Shown here piece by piece: positions 1 to 7,922 of a stretch of 44,688 nucleotides of DNA. Each line of letters starts with the position of its first letter. Positions within the stretch are counted from its first letter, which is position 1. The notes below the pieces were generated by a model that saw only the letters and a list, made by a program, of their open reading frames with translations, did not search any database and was not told the origin of the DNA. The DNA comes from Maritimibacter sp. (GTDB taxonomy: Bacteria; Pseudomonadota; Alphaproteobacteria; Rhodobacterales; Rhodobacteraceae): NCBI GenBank assembly GCA_002695005.1, contig NZNT01000023.1, positions 1 to 44,688 of the forward strand. Direction: 5' to 3'. The position numbers and the translations under genes were made by a program.

Positions 1-890
<890 letters not shown>

Positions 891-1288
891 AAAACCGATT
901 ACTCGGTTATCCTTGACGTTCGAACCTCTGCACATCAATTCCAACCGGCTAAGGTTGGAACCGTCTCTGTTTGTTGTGCTTCAGTACCAAAGGTACCGAA
1001 AGCCGTCCAAACAGTGAAGCTGACTATCCATCATCGCTAGGGCTCGAAAGCCTTCGCTAGGTAGTTTGATATGCAGTTGTTTGTTCATCGAATGAACCAA
1101 ACCGCCCACATATCTCTTCAGATACCATCGATTTCAAAGAGCGTAGAGACAAAAACCCGACTGGTGCGCCCTAACTTCTTCGGCGCGCCCGCCTGATCTA
1201 GCCTCTAATTTTTTGCCTCGCTTCCCTCTGGAGCGTCGCTCCGTCGTTCCGTCTGGCGTTCCGTTGTGCGCCTCAGCGCCGCCGGTGA
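891..1288 (-). other. rRNA operon leader with BoxA-like antitermination site
   Basis: This roughly 400-nt transcribed leader lies between the rrn promoter and mature 16S. It contains a BoxA-like element on the minus strand at 1132-1143 (CGCTCTTTGAAA), resembling the NusB/NusE binding site of rRNA operons. It also has an 8-bp perfect hairpin, TTCCAACC/GGTTGGAA at 939-946 and 953-960, and smaller stems probably involved in 16S processing. Short reading frames across it show no protein family and no convincing ribosome binding site, so I treat it as noncoding. Confidence 0.75.
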
Positions 1289-1293
1289 GGGGG

Positions 1294-1322
1294 GTTCTAC
1301 GGTTATGGGCCGTACCCCGCAA
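1294..1322 (-). promoter_or_regulatory. rRNA operon promoter
   Basis: On the minus strand a -35 box TTGCGG (1317-1322) is separated by exactly 17 bp from a -10 box TAGAAC (1294-1299). The tract immediately upstream (1324-1400) is very A/T-rich for this genome, with runs of seven T at 1327 and further T runs, as expected of an UP element. Its position about 400 nt before 16S and its orientation make it the probable main rrn promoter. A second promoter further upstream cannot be excluded. Confidence 0.75.
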
Positions 1323-1471
1323 GTGCTTTTTTTCAGAAACATGAGATTTTTTGCCGGAAAGATGTAAGGCACTGTTTTTATTATATCTTTTTGTGTGTTT
1401 TTCCTCCTGATACCCCTTGGAGGTCCGGAAATCTTGGGCGCTAACAGCGCCAAATCACCCTCAACCCCCCC

Positions 1472-1480
1472 TTATCCACA
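1472..1480 (+). promoter_or_regulatory. Perfect DnaA box
   Basis: The 9-mer TTATCCACA matches the DnaA box consensus at every position. It sits one base before the first of 14 GANTC sites and about 70 bp from the A/T-rich tract at 1324-1400. I found no second perfect box close by. A single box can occur by chance, but its placement at the edge of the GANTC cluster argues for a functional link. Confidence 0.6.
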
Positions 1481-1688
1481 GACTCACCGGGACTCAGAGA
1501 CCCGTTTCACCCCCGATTCAGCCGTTTCGAGCCGGGAATCTCCCCGTGAATCGCTTGTGAGAGTCGGTGACTCGGTGGAATCGGGGGGTGAATCGGCGGA
1601 TTTTTGTGGCGCAGGCCCCGATTCAGGGGTGAATCGGGAGGCGATTCATATGCGCCGGGGGCGATTCACCCGGAAATCCGGGTGAATC
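1481..1688. repeat. Dense GANTC (CcrM methylation site) cluster with iterated GTGAATCGG motif
   Basis: Fourteen GANTC sites start at 1481, 1491, 1515, 1536, 1548, 1561, 1569, 1578, 1590, 1620, 1631, 1643, 1663 and 1684. Under one is expected by chance in 208 bp. Many are part of a longer iterated word, GTGAATCGG or its complement CCGATTCA, in both orientations. Spacings cluster near 8-13 and 20-24 bp, close to one or two helical turns. GANTC is the target of the cell-cycle methyltransferase CcrM of alphaproteobacteria. The stretch lies between the 3' end of msrQ and the rrn promoter and has no credible gene. Confidence 0.85.
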
Positions 1689-1689
1689 G
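1662..1689. repeat. 13-bp perfect inverted repeat, 3' of msrQ
   Basis: The arms CGATTCACCCGGA (1662-1674) and TCCGGGTGAATCG (1677-1689) are perfect complements separated by two bases, and each contains a GANTC site. The element starts seven bases after the msrQ stop codon, so on the minus-strand transcript it could act as a terminator hairpin. However, no run of U follows it. It may instead be a protein-binding palindrome belonging to the GANTC cluster. Confidence 0.7.
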
Positions 1690-1695
1690 GGGGTT

Positions 1696-2313
1696 TCAGG
1701 CGTTCGCTGTCTGGCGGCTGCGCTTCGGAAAGCGAATCCGCACTGCGAGAAGCAGGACGATTCCGACAAGATAGAACACCGGCTCGAGCTGGATGCCCTT
1801 GCGCAGGAGCAGGAAGTGAATCCCGCCCAGGATGATCGCCGGATAGAAGAGCTTGTGGATCTGCTTCCACGTCCCGCGCAGTTTGCGCATTGACCAGTTA
1901 TTCGACGTGACCGCCAGCGGGATGAGAAGCGCGAAGGCCCCCATGCCGATGGTGATGTAGGGCCGCTTCACGATATCGGCCCAGATCTGGCTCCAGATCT
2001 GCACGTCGAGAAACAGCCACACCGCGAGGTGACAGACGATATAGAAGAACCCGACGAGGCCGAGCGCCCGGCGGAACTTCACGAGGTTGATCCGGGTGAA
2101 CCGGAACAGCGGCGTAATCGCCAGCGTCGCGATCAGAACCTGAAGACCGAGGAGCCCGATCTGATGCTCCATCGCCTTCACCGGGTCCACGCCGAGGTTG
2201 CCGGTGACACCCTGATAGAAAAGCCACGCGGGCGGCACGACCCCGATCAGGTAGATCGGCCAGGCCGGGATCTTGCGCAGGGCGCCGTTTGTCGTGCGTG
2301 CGAACTCGGACAT
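1696..2313 (-). CDS. msrQ: MsrQ, heme-binding membrane subunit of the MsrPQ methionine sulfoxide reductase
   Basis: This is a 205-residue polytopic membrane protein of the YedZ/MsrQ ferric-reductase-like family. It passes electrons from the quinone pool through heme b to periplasmic MsrP, which repairs oxidised methionine in envelope proteins. About six hydrophobic segments are visible (for example residues 17-35, 52-68, 85-103 and 117-135). Histidines suited to heme ligation occur in the HLAVWLF segment and in the IHKLFYP...GIHF region. The start codon overlaps the msrP stop by one base (TGATG), so the two are translationally coupled. Length and context are normal for the family. Confidence 0.95.
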   Translation of the reverse strand: MSEFARTTNGALRKIPAWPIYLIGVVPPAWLFYQGVTGNLGVDPVKAMEHQIGLLGLQVLIATLAITPLFRFTRINLVKFRRALGLVGFFYIVCHLAVWLFLDVQIWSQIWADIVKRPYITIGMGAFALLIPLAVTSNNWSMRKLRGTWKQIHKLFYPAIILGGIHFLLLRKGIQLEPVFYLVGIVLLLAVRIRFPKRSRQTANA

Positions 2314-3221
2314 CAGAACTTCTCGGACAGGTCCATGCCGGCATAAAGGCTGGCGACCTGATCTTCGTATCCGTTGAACATGAGCGTGTCCTTGCGGGCC
2401 GCAAAGATGCCGCCGCCGATCACGCGTTCCGTGGCCTGCGACCAGCGCGGGTGATCCACGTTCGGGTTCACGTTACTATAGAAGCCGTATTCCCGCGCGT
2501 TCGCCTTGTTCCAGGTTGTCGGCGGTTCATCCTCGACCAGCGAGATCCGAACGATCGACTTGATCGACTTGAAGCCATACTTCCACGGCACCACCAGCCG
2601 GATCGGTGCGCCGTTCTGTTTCGGCATCGGCTCGCCATAGATCCCGGTGGCCATGAGGGTGAGCGGATGCATCGCCTCATCCAGCCGCAGACCCTCGACA
2701 TAAGGCCATTCGACGACCGGGAACTTCACGCCCGGCATTTCCTCGGGGCGATAGGCCGTCTCGAACGCCACATACTTGGCACCCGACTGAACACCCACTT
2801 TTTCCAGAAGCTGGTTCAGCTCGAACCCGTTCCACGGGATCACCATCGACCAGGCTTCCACACAGCGGAAGCGATAGATGCGCTCCTCGGTCGTCATGCC
2901 CTCGGTCAGATCGGCATAGAAATAGGTGCCGGGGCGGTCGACCAGCCCGTCCACTTCGATGGACCACGGGTCGGTGGTCAGCATGTGGGCGAACTTGGCC
3001 GGATCTTCCTTGCCGGTCCCGAACTCATAGTAGTTGTTGTAGTTGGTGATCTCTTCGAACGTATTCGGCTCGAGCTCGTTTTGTGCGAGCGCCGGGGCCG
3101 CGATGCCGCCGGCCATGAGGCCCGCCGCGCTCGCCATGATCTGCCGGCGGTTCATGTAAAGTGCTTTCGGCGTGACGTCGTCACGGGTCAAATCGGGTTT
3201 GTATCCCATCGGGTCCTCCAT
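2313..3221 (-). CDS. msrP: MsrP, periplasmic molybdopterin methionine sulfoxide reductase catalytic subunit
   Basis: This 302-residue protein belongs to the MsrP/YedY family of the sulfite-oxidase fold. It reduces protein-bound methionine sulfoxide in the periplasm using electrons from MsrQ. A twin-arginine export signal is visible: the RR pair is at residues 25-26, followed by a hydrophobic stretch and an ALA-Q cleavage site near 47. Cys120, in the motif YRFRCVEAW, is the expected molybdenum ligand. A second possible start, Met5, has a stronger GGAGGA site a few bases upstream, so the first four residues are uncertain. It overlaps msrQ downstream and follows the glutamate-synthase-like gene by 55 bp. 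Confidence 0.95.
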   Translation of the reverse strand: MEDPMGYKPDLTRDDVTPKALYMNRRQIMASAAGLMAGGIAAPALAQNELEPNTFEEITNYNNYYEFGTGKEDPAKFAHMLTTDPWSIEVDGLVDRPGTYFYADLTEGMTTEERIYRFRCVEAWSMVIPWNGFELNQLLEKVGVQSGAKYVAFETAYRPEEMPGVKFPVVEWPYVEGLRLDEAMHPLTLMATGIYGEPMPKQNGAPIRLVVPWKYGFKSIKSIVRISLVEDEPPTTWNKANAREYGFYSNVNPNVDHPRWSQATERVIGGGIFAARKDTLMFNGYEDQVASLYAGMDLSEKF

Positions 3222-3276
3222 CGTCCTTCTTCTCCCGTCTTACGGAAGGAACGAGACGCGGCCCAATAAAGGTGCA

Positions 3277-4779
3277 TCACGATAGCGCGTGAGTACTGTA
3301 ACTCGGGTATATCTCGTTCATCGGGATCGAACGCCCATCACCCTGCACGATCCGCACATGCCGCCGCCGCATCTGGCGCGGCTCCGCGACACCAACGGAA
3401 TGGGCGATCGTCTCGACCTCGCGGATCATGTTGCGCGCGAAACTCGCCACCTTGGTCGCCTTGTCCTTGGGCACGAGTCCCTTCTGCAAACGCGGGTCGT
3501 GGGTGGTGACGCCGGTGGGGCAGGTGTTCTTGTTGCACTTGAGCGCCTGAATGCAGCCGAGGCTGAACATGAAACCGCGGCCCGACACGACGAAATCCGC
3601 CCCCGCGCAAATCGCCCAGGCCACGTCCGACGGGTTCACCATCTTGCCCGACGCGATCATGCGGATGCGGTCGTGCAGCCCCCGCTGGTCGCGAAGATCG
3701 ACGATCCGGGGCAACGCCTCGCGGATCGGCATCCCCACCAGGTCGATCAGCGGCATCGGCGCGGCCCCGGTGCCGCCCTCGCCCCCGTCGATGGTGATGA
3801 AGTCCGGCGCGGAGTCGGGACCGCGCCGCATGATGCAATCGAACAGGTCCGAGAACGGGTCGACCGCGCCCACCACCGTCTTGAACCCGACGGGCTTGCC
3901 GGTGACCTCGCGGATATGGGCGATCACGTCGAGCAGATCGTCCCAGTCGTCGATCTCCTCATGTCGGTTGGGCGACTCGCTCGCCTCACCGATGGGGATA
4001 CCCCGGATGCGCGACACCTCTTCGTCCACCTTGGCCGCCGGAAGGATGCCGCCCTTGCCGGGCTTGGCCCCCTGCGCGAGCTTCAGCTCGAACATCTTTA
4101 CCTCGGGATGCGCCGCCACATTGCGCAGCATCTCGTCCGACAGCTTGCCGTTCGCGTCGCGCACCCCGTATTTCGCGGTGCCGATCTGATAGACGATGTC
4201 GCAGCCCCCCTCGAGGTGATAGGGCGCCATGCCCCCCTCGCCGGTGTTCAGCCAGACCCCCGCCTTCTTCGCCCCCATCGACAGGGCGCGCACGGCAGGT
4301 TGCGACAGCGCGCCATAGGACATGCCGGAAATGTTGAAGAAGCTCGGCGCCTCATAAGGCTTCGCCGCCGTCGGCCCGATCACGATCGGCGCGGTCTTGG
4401 CATACTGGAACCCGAGCGGCGGAAAGGCCGCGTTCACGAAGATCGTCGTGCCGGGCATCGAGATGTTTCGGGTGGAGCCGAAGGCGACCGTGTTGTCCTT
4501 GTCCGACGCGGCCCGGTAGACCCAGTCGCGCTGCGCCCGGTTGAACGGCATCTCCTCGCGGTCCATCGCGAAGAAGTATTGCCGGAAGAATTCCCCGAGG
4601 TTCGTGAAGATATGGCGAAAGCGCCCGATGACCGGGTAATTGCGCCGCACCGCGTCCGCCGTCTGGAACTTGTCCACGAACCACCAGAGCAGGACGATCA
4701 GAACGCCAAGCCCGATCAGGAAGACAAAGAACATCGCGAGATATTCAAGGATCCAGAACGTCGTGGTCATGTCGTCCAT
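3277..4779 (-). CDS. FMN-binding glutamate synthase family protein, membrane-anchored
   Basis: This 500-residue protein carries the FMN/iron-sulfur synthase domain of glutamate synthase (roughly residues 90-470). It has no amidotransferase domain, no glutamate synthase C-terminal domain, and an N-terminal membrane segment at about residues 8-34. Family motifs are present: GEGGMAPYH, KPGKGGILP, the FMN-binding IDGGEGGTGAAP and the cysteine motif CNKNTCPTG. The first ATG is chosen because GGAGGG lies four bases upstream. The family is widespread, but its substrate is unknown to me; true glutamate synthase activity should not be assumed. It follows the FkbM gene by 21 bp, suggesting cotranscription. 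Confidence 0.9.
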   Translation of the reverse strand: MDDMTTTFWILEYLAMFFVFLIGLGVLIVLLWWFVDKFQTADAVRRNYPVIGRFRHIFTNLGEFFRQYFFAMDREEMPFNRAQRDWVYRAASDKDNTVAFGSTRNISMPGTTIFVNAAFPPLGFQYAKTAPIVIGPTAAKPYEAPSFFNISGMSYGALSQPAVRALSMGAKKAGVWLNTGEGGMAPYHLEGGCDIVYQIGTAKYGVRDANGKLSDEMLRNVAAHPEVKMFELKLAQGAKPGKGGILPAAKVDEEVSRIRGIPIGEASESPNRHEEIDDWDDLLDVIAHIREVTGKPVGFKTVVGAVDPFSDLFDCIMRRGPDSAPDFITIDGGEGGTGAAPMPLIDLVGMPIREALPRIVDLRDQRGLHDRIRMIASGKMVNPSDVAWAICAGADFVVSGRGFMFSLGCIQALKCNKNTCPTGVTTHDPRLQKGLVPKDKATKVASFARNMIREVETIAHSVGVAEPRQMRRRHVRIVQGDGRSIPMNEIYPSYSTHALS

Positions 4780-4800
4780 GTCGCCCTCCCCGGCGTGCGC

Positions 4801-5565
4801 CTATTCGGCCGCGACCTTTTCCACCTGCGACGCATGGATCAGCAGGTGGTTCTTGTTGAGCCTGTAGCGTTGCACCGTCTTGTCGACGACGTAATCGCGC
4901 GCCTTGGCCCAGGCGAAGAAGTCGTCCTCATTCTCGTTGTCCACTTCGACGAGCAATGTGGGCGTGTGGGTGGAAATGGTCTGCTCCAACCCCGAGAGCG
5001 CCATCATCTCCATCCCCTCGACATCGATCTTGATAAGGTCAGGCGTCACGCCTTCCAGCAGGACGTCGCCAGGCACCACCATAAGATCGCCCTCGCCCGA
5101 CAGCATCTTGGCCCCGCCAAGGTTGCGCTCGCGCTTCTGCATCGCATAGCCCTCCTCGGCCTTGTCCGACAGGCCGACCCCCAGCTTGGCGAGGTCGAAG
5201 ACATCCTCCAGCCGGTTGATGAGGACATTATGTATGAGCAGGCGGTATGCCAGCAGGTTCGGCTCCACCGGAATGACCCGGCCGGCCTTCAGGATGAGGG
5301 CCGCATATAAGGAGTGGTTGCCGACGTTCGCCCCGATATCGACAAAGGTGCCGCCCTCGGGAAACAGCCGCTTGAGGTCCTTGAGCTCCTTTTGCTCATA
5401 GAACTGGCCGCGGCGGTGGTTTCTCTGGATCGGGTCGTTGACCATGTCCACGCAGAAACTCACCCGCGTCTCCTCGATCAGCGTGTGGATGATGGTCACA
5501 TCATGCGCGCGAAACGGTTTGCCGAATTTGATCTTGCGGAGAATGCGTTCGACTTCGGGGCTCAT
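4801..5565 (-). CDS. FkbM family SAM-dependent methyltransferase
   Basis: This 254-residue protein has the FkbM methyltransferase domain. It shows the SAM-binding glycine motif FVDIGANVGNHS, an acidic end of strand 2 (IPVEPN) and the later family motif LIKIDVEGME. Members O-methylate sugars, lipids or small molecules; the substrate here is unknown. The frame extends further upstream, but the ATG at 5565 is preferred because GGAGG precedes it by four bases and the residues upstream look noncoding (Arg/Gly-rich). It probably starts the minus-strand run that continues into the glutamate-synthase-like gene. Confidence 0.88.
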   Translation of the reverse strand: MSPEVERILRKIKFGKPFRAHDVTIIHTLIEETRVSFCVDMVNDPIQRNHRRGQFYEQKELKDLKRLFPEGGTFVDIGANVGNHSLYAALILKAGRVIPVEPNLLAYRLLIHNVLINRLEDVFDLAKLGVGLSDKAEEGYAMQKRERNLGGAKMLSGEGDLMVVPGDVLLEGVTPDLIKIDVEGMEMMALSGLEQTISTHTPTLLVEVDNENEDDFFAWAKARDYVVDKTVQRYRLNKNHLLIHASQVEKVAAE

Positions 5566-5928
5566 CTCGCCTCCAGCTTGCTCGTGCCGCCGGGGTCTCA
5601 TGCCCCGTTTGCGGCGATCATGCCGCGCGCGAGTCGCAGGAACAAGGGAAATCCGGCTGGCCCGCCCCCGGCAGTATCCCGCGCGTATGAAAAAGCCCTG
5701 AAGATCGGCAAAGCCCGGCCAGATACGCCCGCCCGGATCGGTGCCTGTCCGCCACATGGCGAAAGCCCGCCTTTGACGGTCCGGTTTCCGCCGCCCCCGC
5801 GCGGCCCTTTTCGCGGCCCGGCGCTCAAATCCGCCGCCTTGCCTCGCGACGGATGCGCGGGCGCCCCGGTCATGTCCCTCTCGCCTCACCCGCAAGAACG
5901 GGACCACACCAACAACGGAGACAGACAT
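5566..5928. other. Intergenic region between divergent FkbM and EF-hand genes
   Basis: These 363 bp should hold both divergent promoters. I see no convincing -35/-10 pair, no long inverted repeat and no RNA gene. Frames crossing it are rich in Arg, Pro and Gly and lack family features, as expected for noncoding high-GC DNA. Confidence 0.6.
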
Positions 5929-6174
5929 ATGAAACTCGCAAATCTCGCCATCGCCGCTTCCCTCACCATCGGGTCGGTCGCCATCGCTCAGGATGTCATG
6001 CCGATCGACACGGACGGAGACGGCATGGTCGCCCCAGAGGAGCTGATGGCCGCATTCCCGGACGTGAACGAAGACGTCTTCACGGCCGCCGACACGAACG
6101 GCGACGGGATGCTCGACATGGAAGAGCTCGCGTCCGCCCAGGAAGACGGGCTCATCCCCGAGGACGAGGCCTGA
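5929..6174 (+). CDS. Small secreted EF-hand protein (copy 1)
   Basis: This 81-residue protein has an N-terminal signal peptide (residues 1-20, ending AIA-Q) and two calcium-binding EF-hand loops. The loops are DTDGDGMVAPEE (about 27-38) and DTNGDGMLDMEE (about 55-66), with Asp/Asn/Glu at the expected positions. It is therefore a likely exported calcium-binding protein; its partner is unknown. GGAG lies eight bases before the ATG. A paralogue of the same design lies at 6961-7191 beyond one intervening gene on the opposite strand. The mature protein is strongly acidic. Confidence 0.88.
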   Translation: MKLANLAIAASLTIGSVAIAQDVMPIDTDGDGMVAPEELMAAFPDVNEDVFTAADTNGDGMLDMEELASAQEDGLIPEDEA

Positions 6175-6193
6175 CCCCGACCTCGCCTCACCG

Positions 6194-6226
6194 AGCGGCC
6201 CCTGCCTCCCCCCGGTGGGGGCCGCT
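6194..6226. terminator. Possible terminator hairpin between convergent genes
   Basis: A 9-bp perfect stem, AGCGGCCCC (6194-6202) and GGGGCCGCT (6218-6226), has a 15-base loop and lies between the convergent EF-hand and Mpo1-like genes. There is no clear T run on either side, so termination is only inferred from position. Confidence 0.4.
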
Positions 6227-6676
6227 TCAGTAGTTGAGCCCGGCGCGCTGGTAGATGAATGACAACAGCCACGCAGGCCCGATCAGCAGGAACTGCACAT
6301 CCTTGAAGAACGACGGCTTCTTGCCTTCGACCTTATGCCCCCAGAACTGTCCGACCCACGCCAGCACGAACAGGATCAGCGCGGTCGCCCAGATCGGCAG
6401 CGGCACGACAGTCTCCAGAAGCAGGATGATGAGGTAGCCCGCGATCAGCACGATGACGAAGCCCAGCGCGAGCGGCGGCGACAGCATCGCGTAGTAGGCC
6501 AGCGCCGCAATCGCCACAGGCCAGAGCAGGTTAACACCCGCGACCGGCGGGATCGCATAGATCAGCGCCATGACGCAGACGAAGATCACCGGCACACAGA
6601 TCCAGTGGACCTTCTTGTTCGTCTCGTTCTGATGGCTTTCACCGTATTCGGCGAGCAACGCGTCGACTTTTCGCAT
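6227..6676 (-). CDS. DUF962 / Mpo1-like membrane protein
   Basis: This 149-residue protein has about four membrane helices. Its N-terminal motif YGESHQNETNKKVHWICVP matches the DUF962 family, whose yeast member Mpo1 is an Fe(II) dioxygenase acting on 2-hydroxy fatty acids. Conserved histidines in that motif and later (FWGHKVEG) fit metal binding. The bacterial substrate is not established. The ATG at 6676 is preferred over an upstream one because GGGAGGGG lies a few bases before it. It lies between two secreted EF-hand genes on the other strand. Confidence 0.82.
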   Translation of the reverse strand: MRKVDALLAEYGESHQNETNKKVHWICVPVIFVCVMALIYAIPPVAGVNLLWPVAIAALAYYAMLSPPLALGFVIVLIAGYLIILLLETVVPLPIWATALILFVLAWVGQFWGHKVEGKKPSFFKDVQFLLIGPAWLLSFIYQRAGLNY

Positions 6677-6960
6677 ATCGGCCCCTCCCTGCTGCAAGCC
6701 TAAGACCAGTCCGGCCTGTTCTCAAAGGCCGTAGTATTAAGGTGGCGTCACGTCAGGATTGAAGGGCGGGCCGGACCGGTGATGTGAGCATCGGCCAGTT
6801 TGAGCCGACGCAGGCGATATTCCGCCCTATTTTTCAGGAACTTATAGCGAACTGAGCAAGCCAGTCCGCCCCGCCTCGCTTTCCCTCTTTCCAACGCCGC
6901 GCGCACGCTGAATATCGCCCTGCGCCGCGCGTGCGGCGTAACCTTATTGTGGAGACACAC

Positions 6961-7191
6961 ATGAAGTCGCTGAAATTCACCCTTGCCGTTCTCGTGCTGA
7001 CAACGGGAGCCGCCTTTGCGCAGGATCTCGACGCCGACGGCGACGGCTCCGTCACCTATGAGGAAGCCACCGCGCTCTACTCCGGCATGACGGAAGAGGA
7101 TTTCGCCGAAGCCGACACCAATGACGACGGCGTGCTCGACGCGGACGAAGTCGCGCTGGCCGAAGAATCCGGGCTTTTCGCTGCTGATTGA
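6961..7191 (+). CDS. Small secreted EF-hand protein (copy 2)
   Basis: This 76-residue protein has a signal peptide (residues 1-20, ending AFA-Q) and two EF-hand loops, DADGDGSVTYEE (about 24-35) and DTNDDGVLDADE (about 52-63). Its architecture matches the protein at 5929-6174, pointing to a local duplication that has since diverged. The ATG at 6961 follows GGAG by about six bases; an upstream in-frame ATG at 6931 would place unrelated residues before the signal peptide. A strong terminator follows at 7230. In its 5' region, GGCGATATTC (6813-6822) and GAATATCGCC (6910-6919) form a distant inverted repeat that may be chance. Confidence 0.88.
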   Translation: MKSLKFTLAVLVLTTGAAFAQDLDADGDGSVTYEEATALYSGMTEEDFAEADTNDDGVLDADEVALAEESGLFAAD

Positions 7192-7229
7192 CCCGGTATA
7201 GCCCGGACCCCCATCTCCCGGGCAGGACG

Positions 7230-7257
7230 CCCCCGCCGGTTAAACGGCGGGGGTTTT
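7230..7257 (+). terminator. Rho-independent terminator after EF-hand gene 2
   Basis: A 9-bp perfect stem, CCCCCGCCG (7230-7238) and CGGCGGGGG (7245-7253), has a 6-base loop and is followed by TTTT. It lies about 40 bp after the stop codon of the EF-hand gene, between it and the convergent TetR gene. Confidence 0.85.
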
Positions 7258-7268
7258 CGTTCGGTGGG

Positions 7269-7922
7269 TCAGCCTTTTGGCCCGATCCCGTCGAACAGGA
7301 TGGCCAGCATCCCGTCCACTTCCGCCGCGTCGTCCCAGTCCCGCTCGGGCTGGAGGATCGAGCGATGGATGAAATACCCGGCGATGAGCGAGCCGACGGT
7401 GCGAAAGAACCGCTCCCGGTCGGTTGGCGTGACCGGCCCCATGATGCCCACGACCTCGGTCAGTTGTTGAAACAGCGGCGTCGCCTCGGCCACGATCAGG
7501 TCCCGCAACTCGCGGTTCACCAGCGCCTCCTGAAACAGGATACGCACGAGCGGCTCGTAATGGGTCATGAAGGCGAGCCGCGACAGCATCACCTCGCGCA
7601 GGATCAGCCGGGGCTCGTCCCGGTGCTGGTCCAACAGCGCGACCGCCTGCTGCTCGGCCGCCGGGGTCAGGATGTGGCGGATCACCGGCGCGGCCAGCCG
7701 AAGCAGCAGGTCACGCTTGGTGGGGAAATGGCGAAAGATCGTCGCCTCCCCGATCCCCGCCCTCTGCGCGATCATCTTGGTCGATGTGCCGTCGAACCCC
7801 GTTTCGGAAAAACAGTCCAGCGCGGCGAGGATCGCGAGGCGCTTTTTCGGCGCCATGCGACCCTCCTCCTTCTCGACAGCTTCGACAACCGCCTTCGCGG
7901 CTTCTGTTTCCAAATGACTCAT
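7269..7922 (-). CDS. TetR family transcriptional regulator
   Basis: This protein of up to 217 residues has the TetR N-terminal helix-turn-helix. The signature runs from about residue 28, with GFDGTSTKMIAQRAGIGEATIFRHFPTK in two pieces (TSTKMIAQRAG and EATIFRHFPTK). The rest is a helical ligand-binding domain. The 7922 start directly abuts the stop of the upstream membrane protein gene (TGA-ATG), implying coupling. An internal ATG at 7856 has a better GGAGGAGGG site and would give a 195-residue protein of more typical length; both are possible. It probably represses its own operon through the palindromes at 9033-9070. Confidence 0.92.
   Translation of the reverse strand: MSHLETEAAKAVVEAVEKEEGRMAPKKRLAILAALDCFSETGFDGTSTKMIAQRAGIGEATIFRHFPTKRDLLLRLAAPVIRHILTPAAEQQAVALLDQHRDEPRLILREVMLSRLAFMTHYEPLVRILFQEALVNRELRDLIVAEATPLFQQLTEVVGIMGPVTPTDRERFFRTVGSLIAGYFIHRSILQPERDWDDAAEVDGMLAILFDGIGPKG

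Noticed and set aside
1481-1688. CRISPR-like array from repeated GATTCA/TGAATC words
   Set aside because: The repeat unit is only 7-9 bp, in both orientations and irregularly spaced. There are no spacers of constant length and no cas genes.
3289-5310. Very long open frame on the plus strand opposite the glutamate-synthase-like and FkbM genes
   Set aside because: It is rich in His, Arg, Pro and Leu with no family motif and lies antisense to two well-supported genes. Such frames are expected in high-GC coding DNA.
6813-6919. 10-bp inverted repeat separated by 87 bp before the second EF-hand gene
   Set aside because: The arms are short and far apart, with no other sign of an operator pair, so it may be chance.
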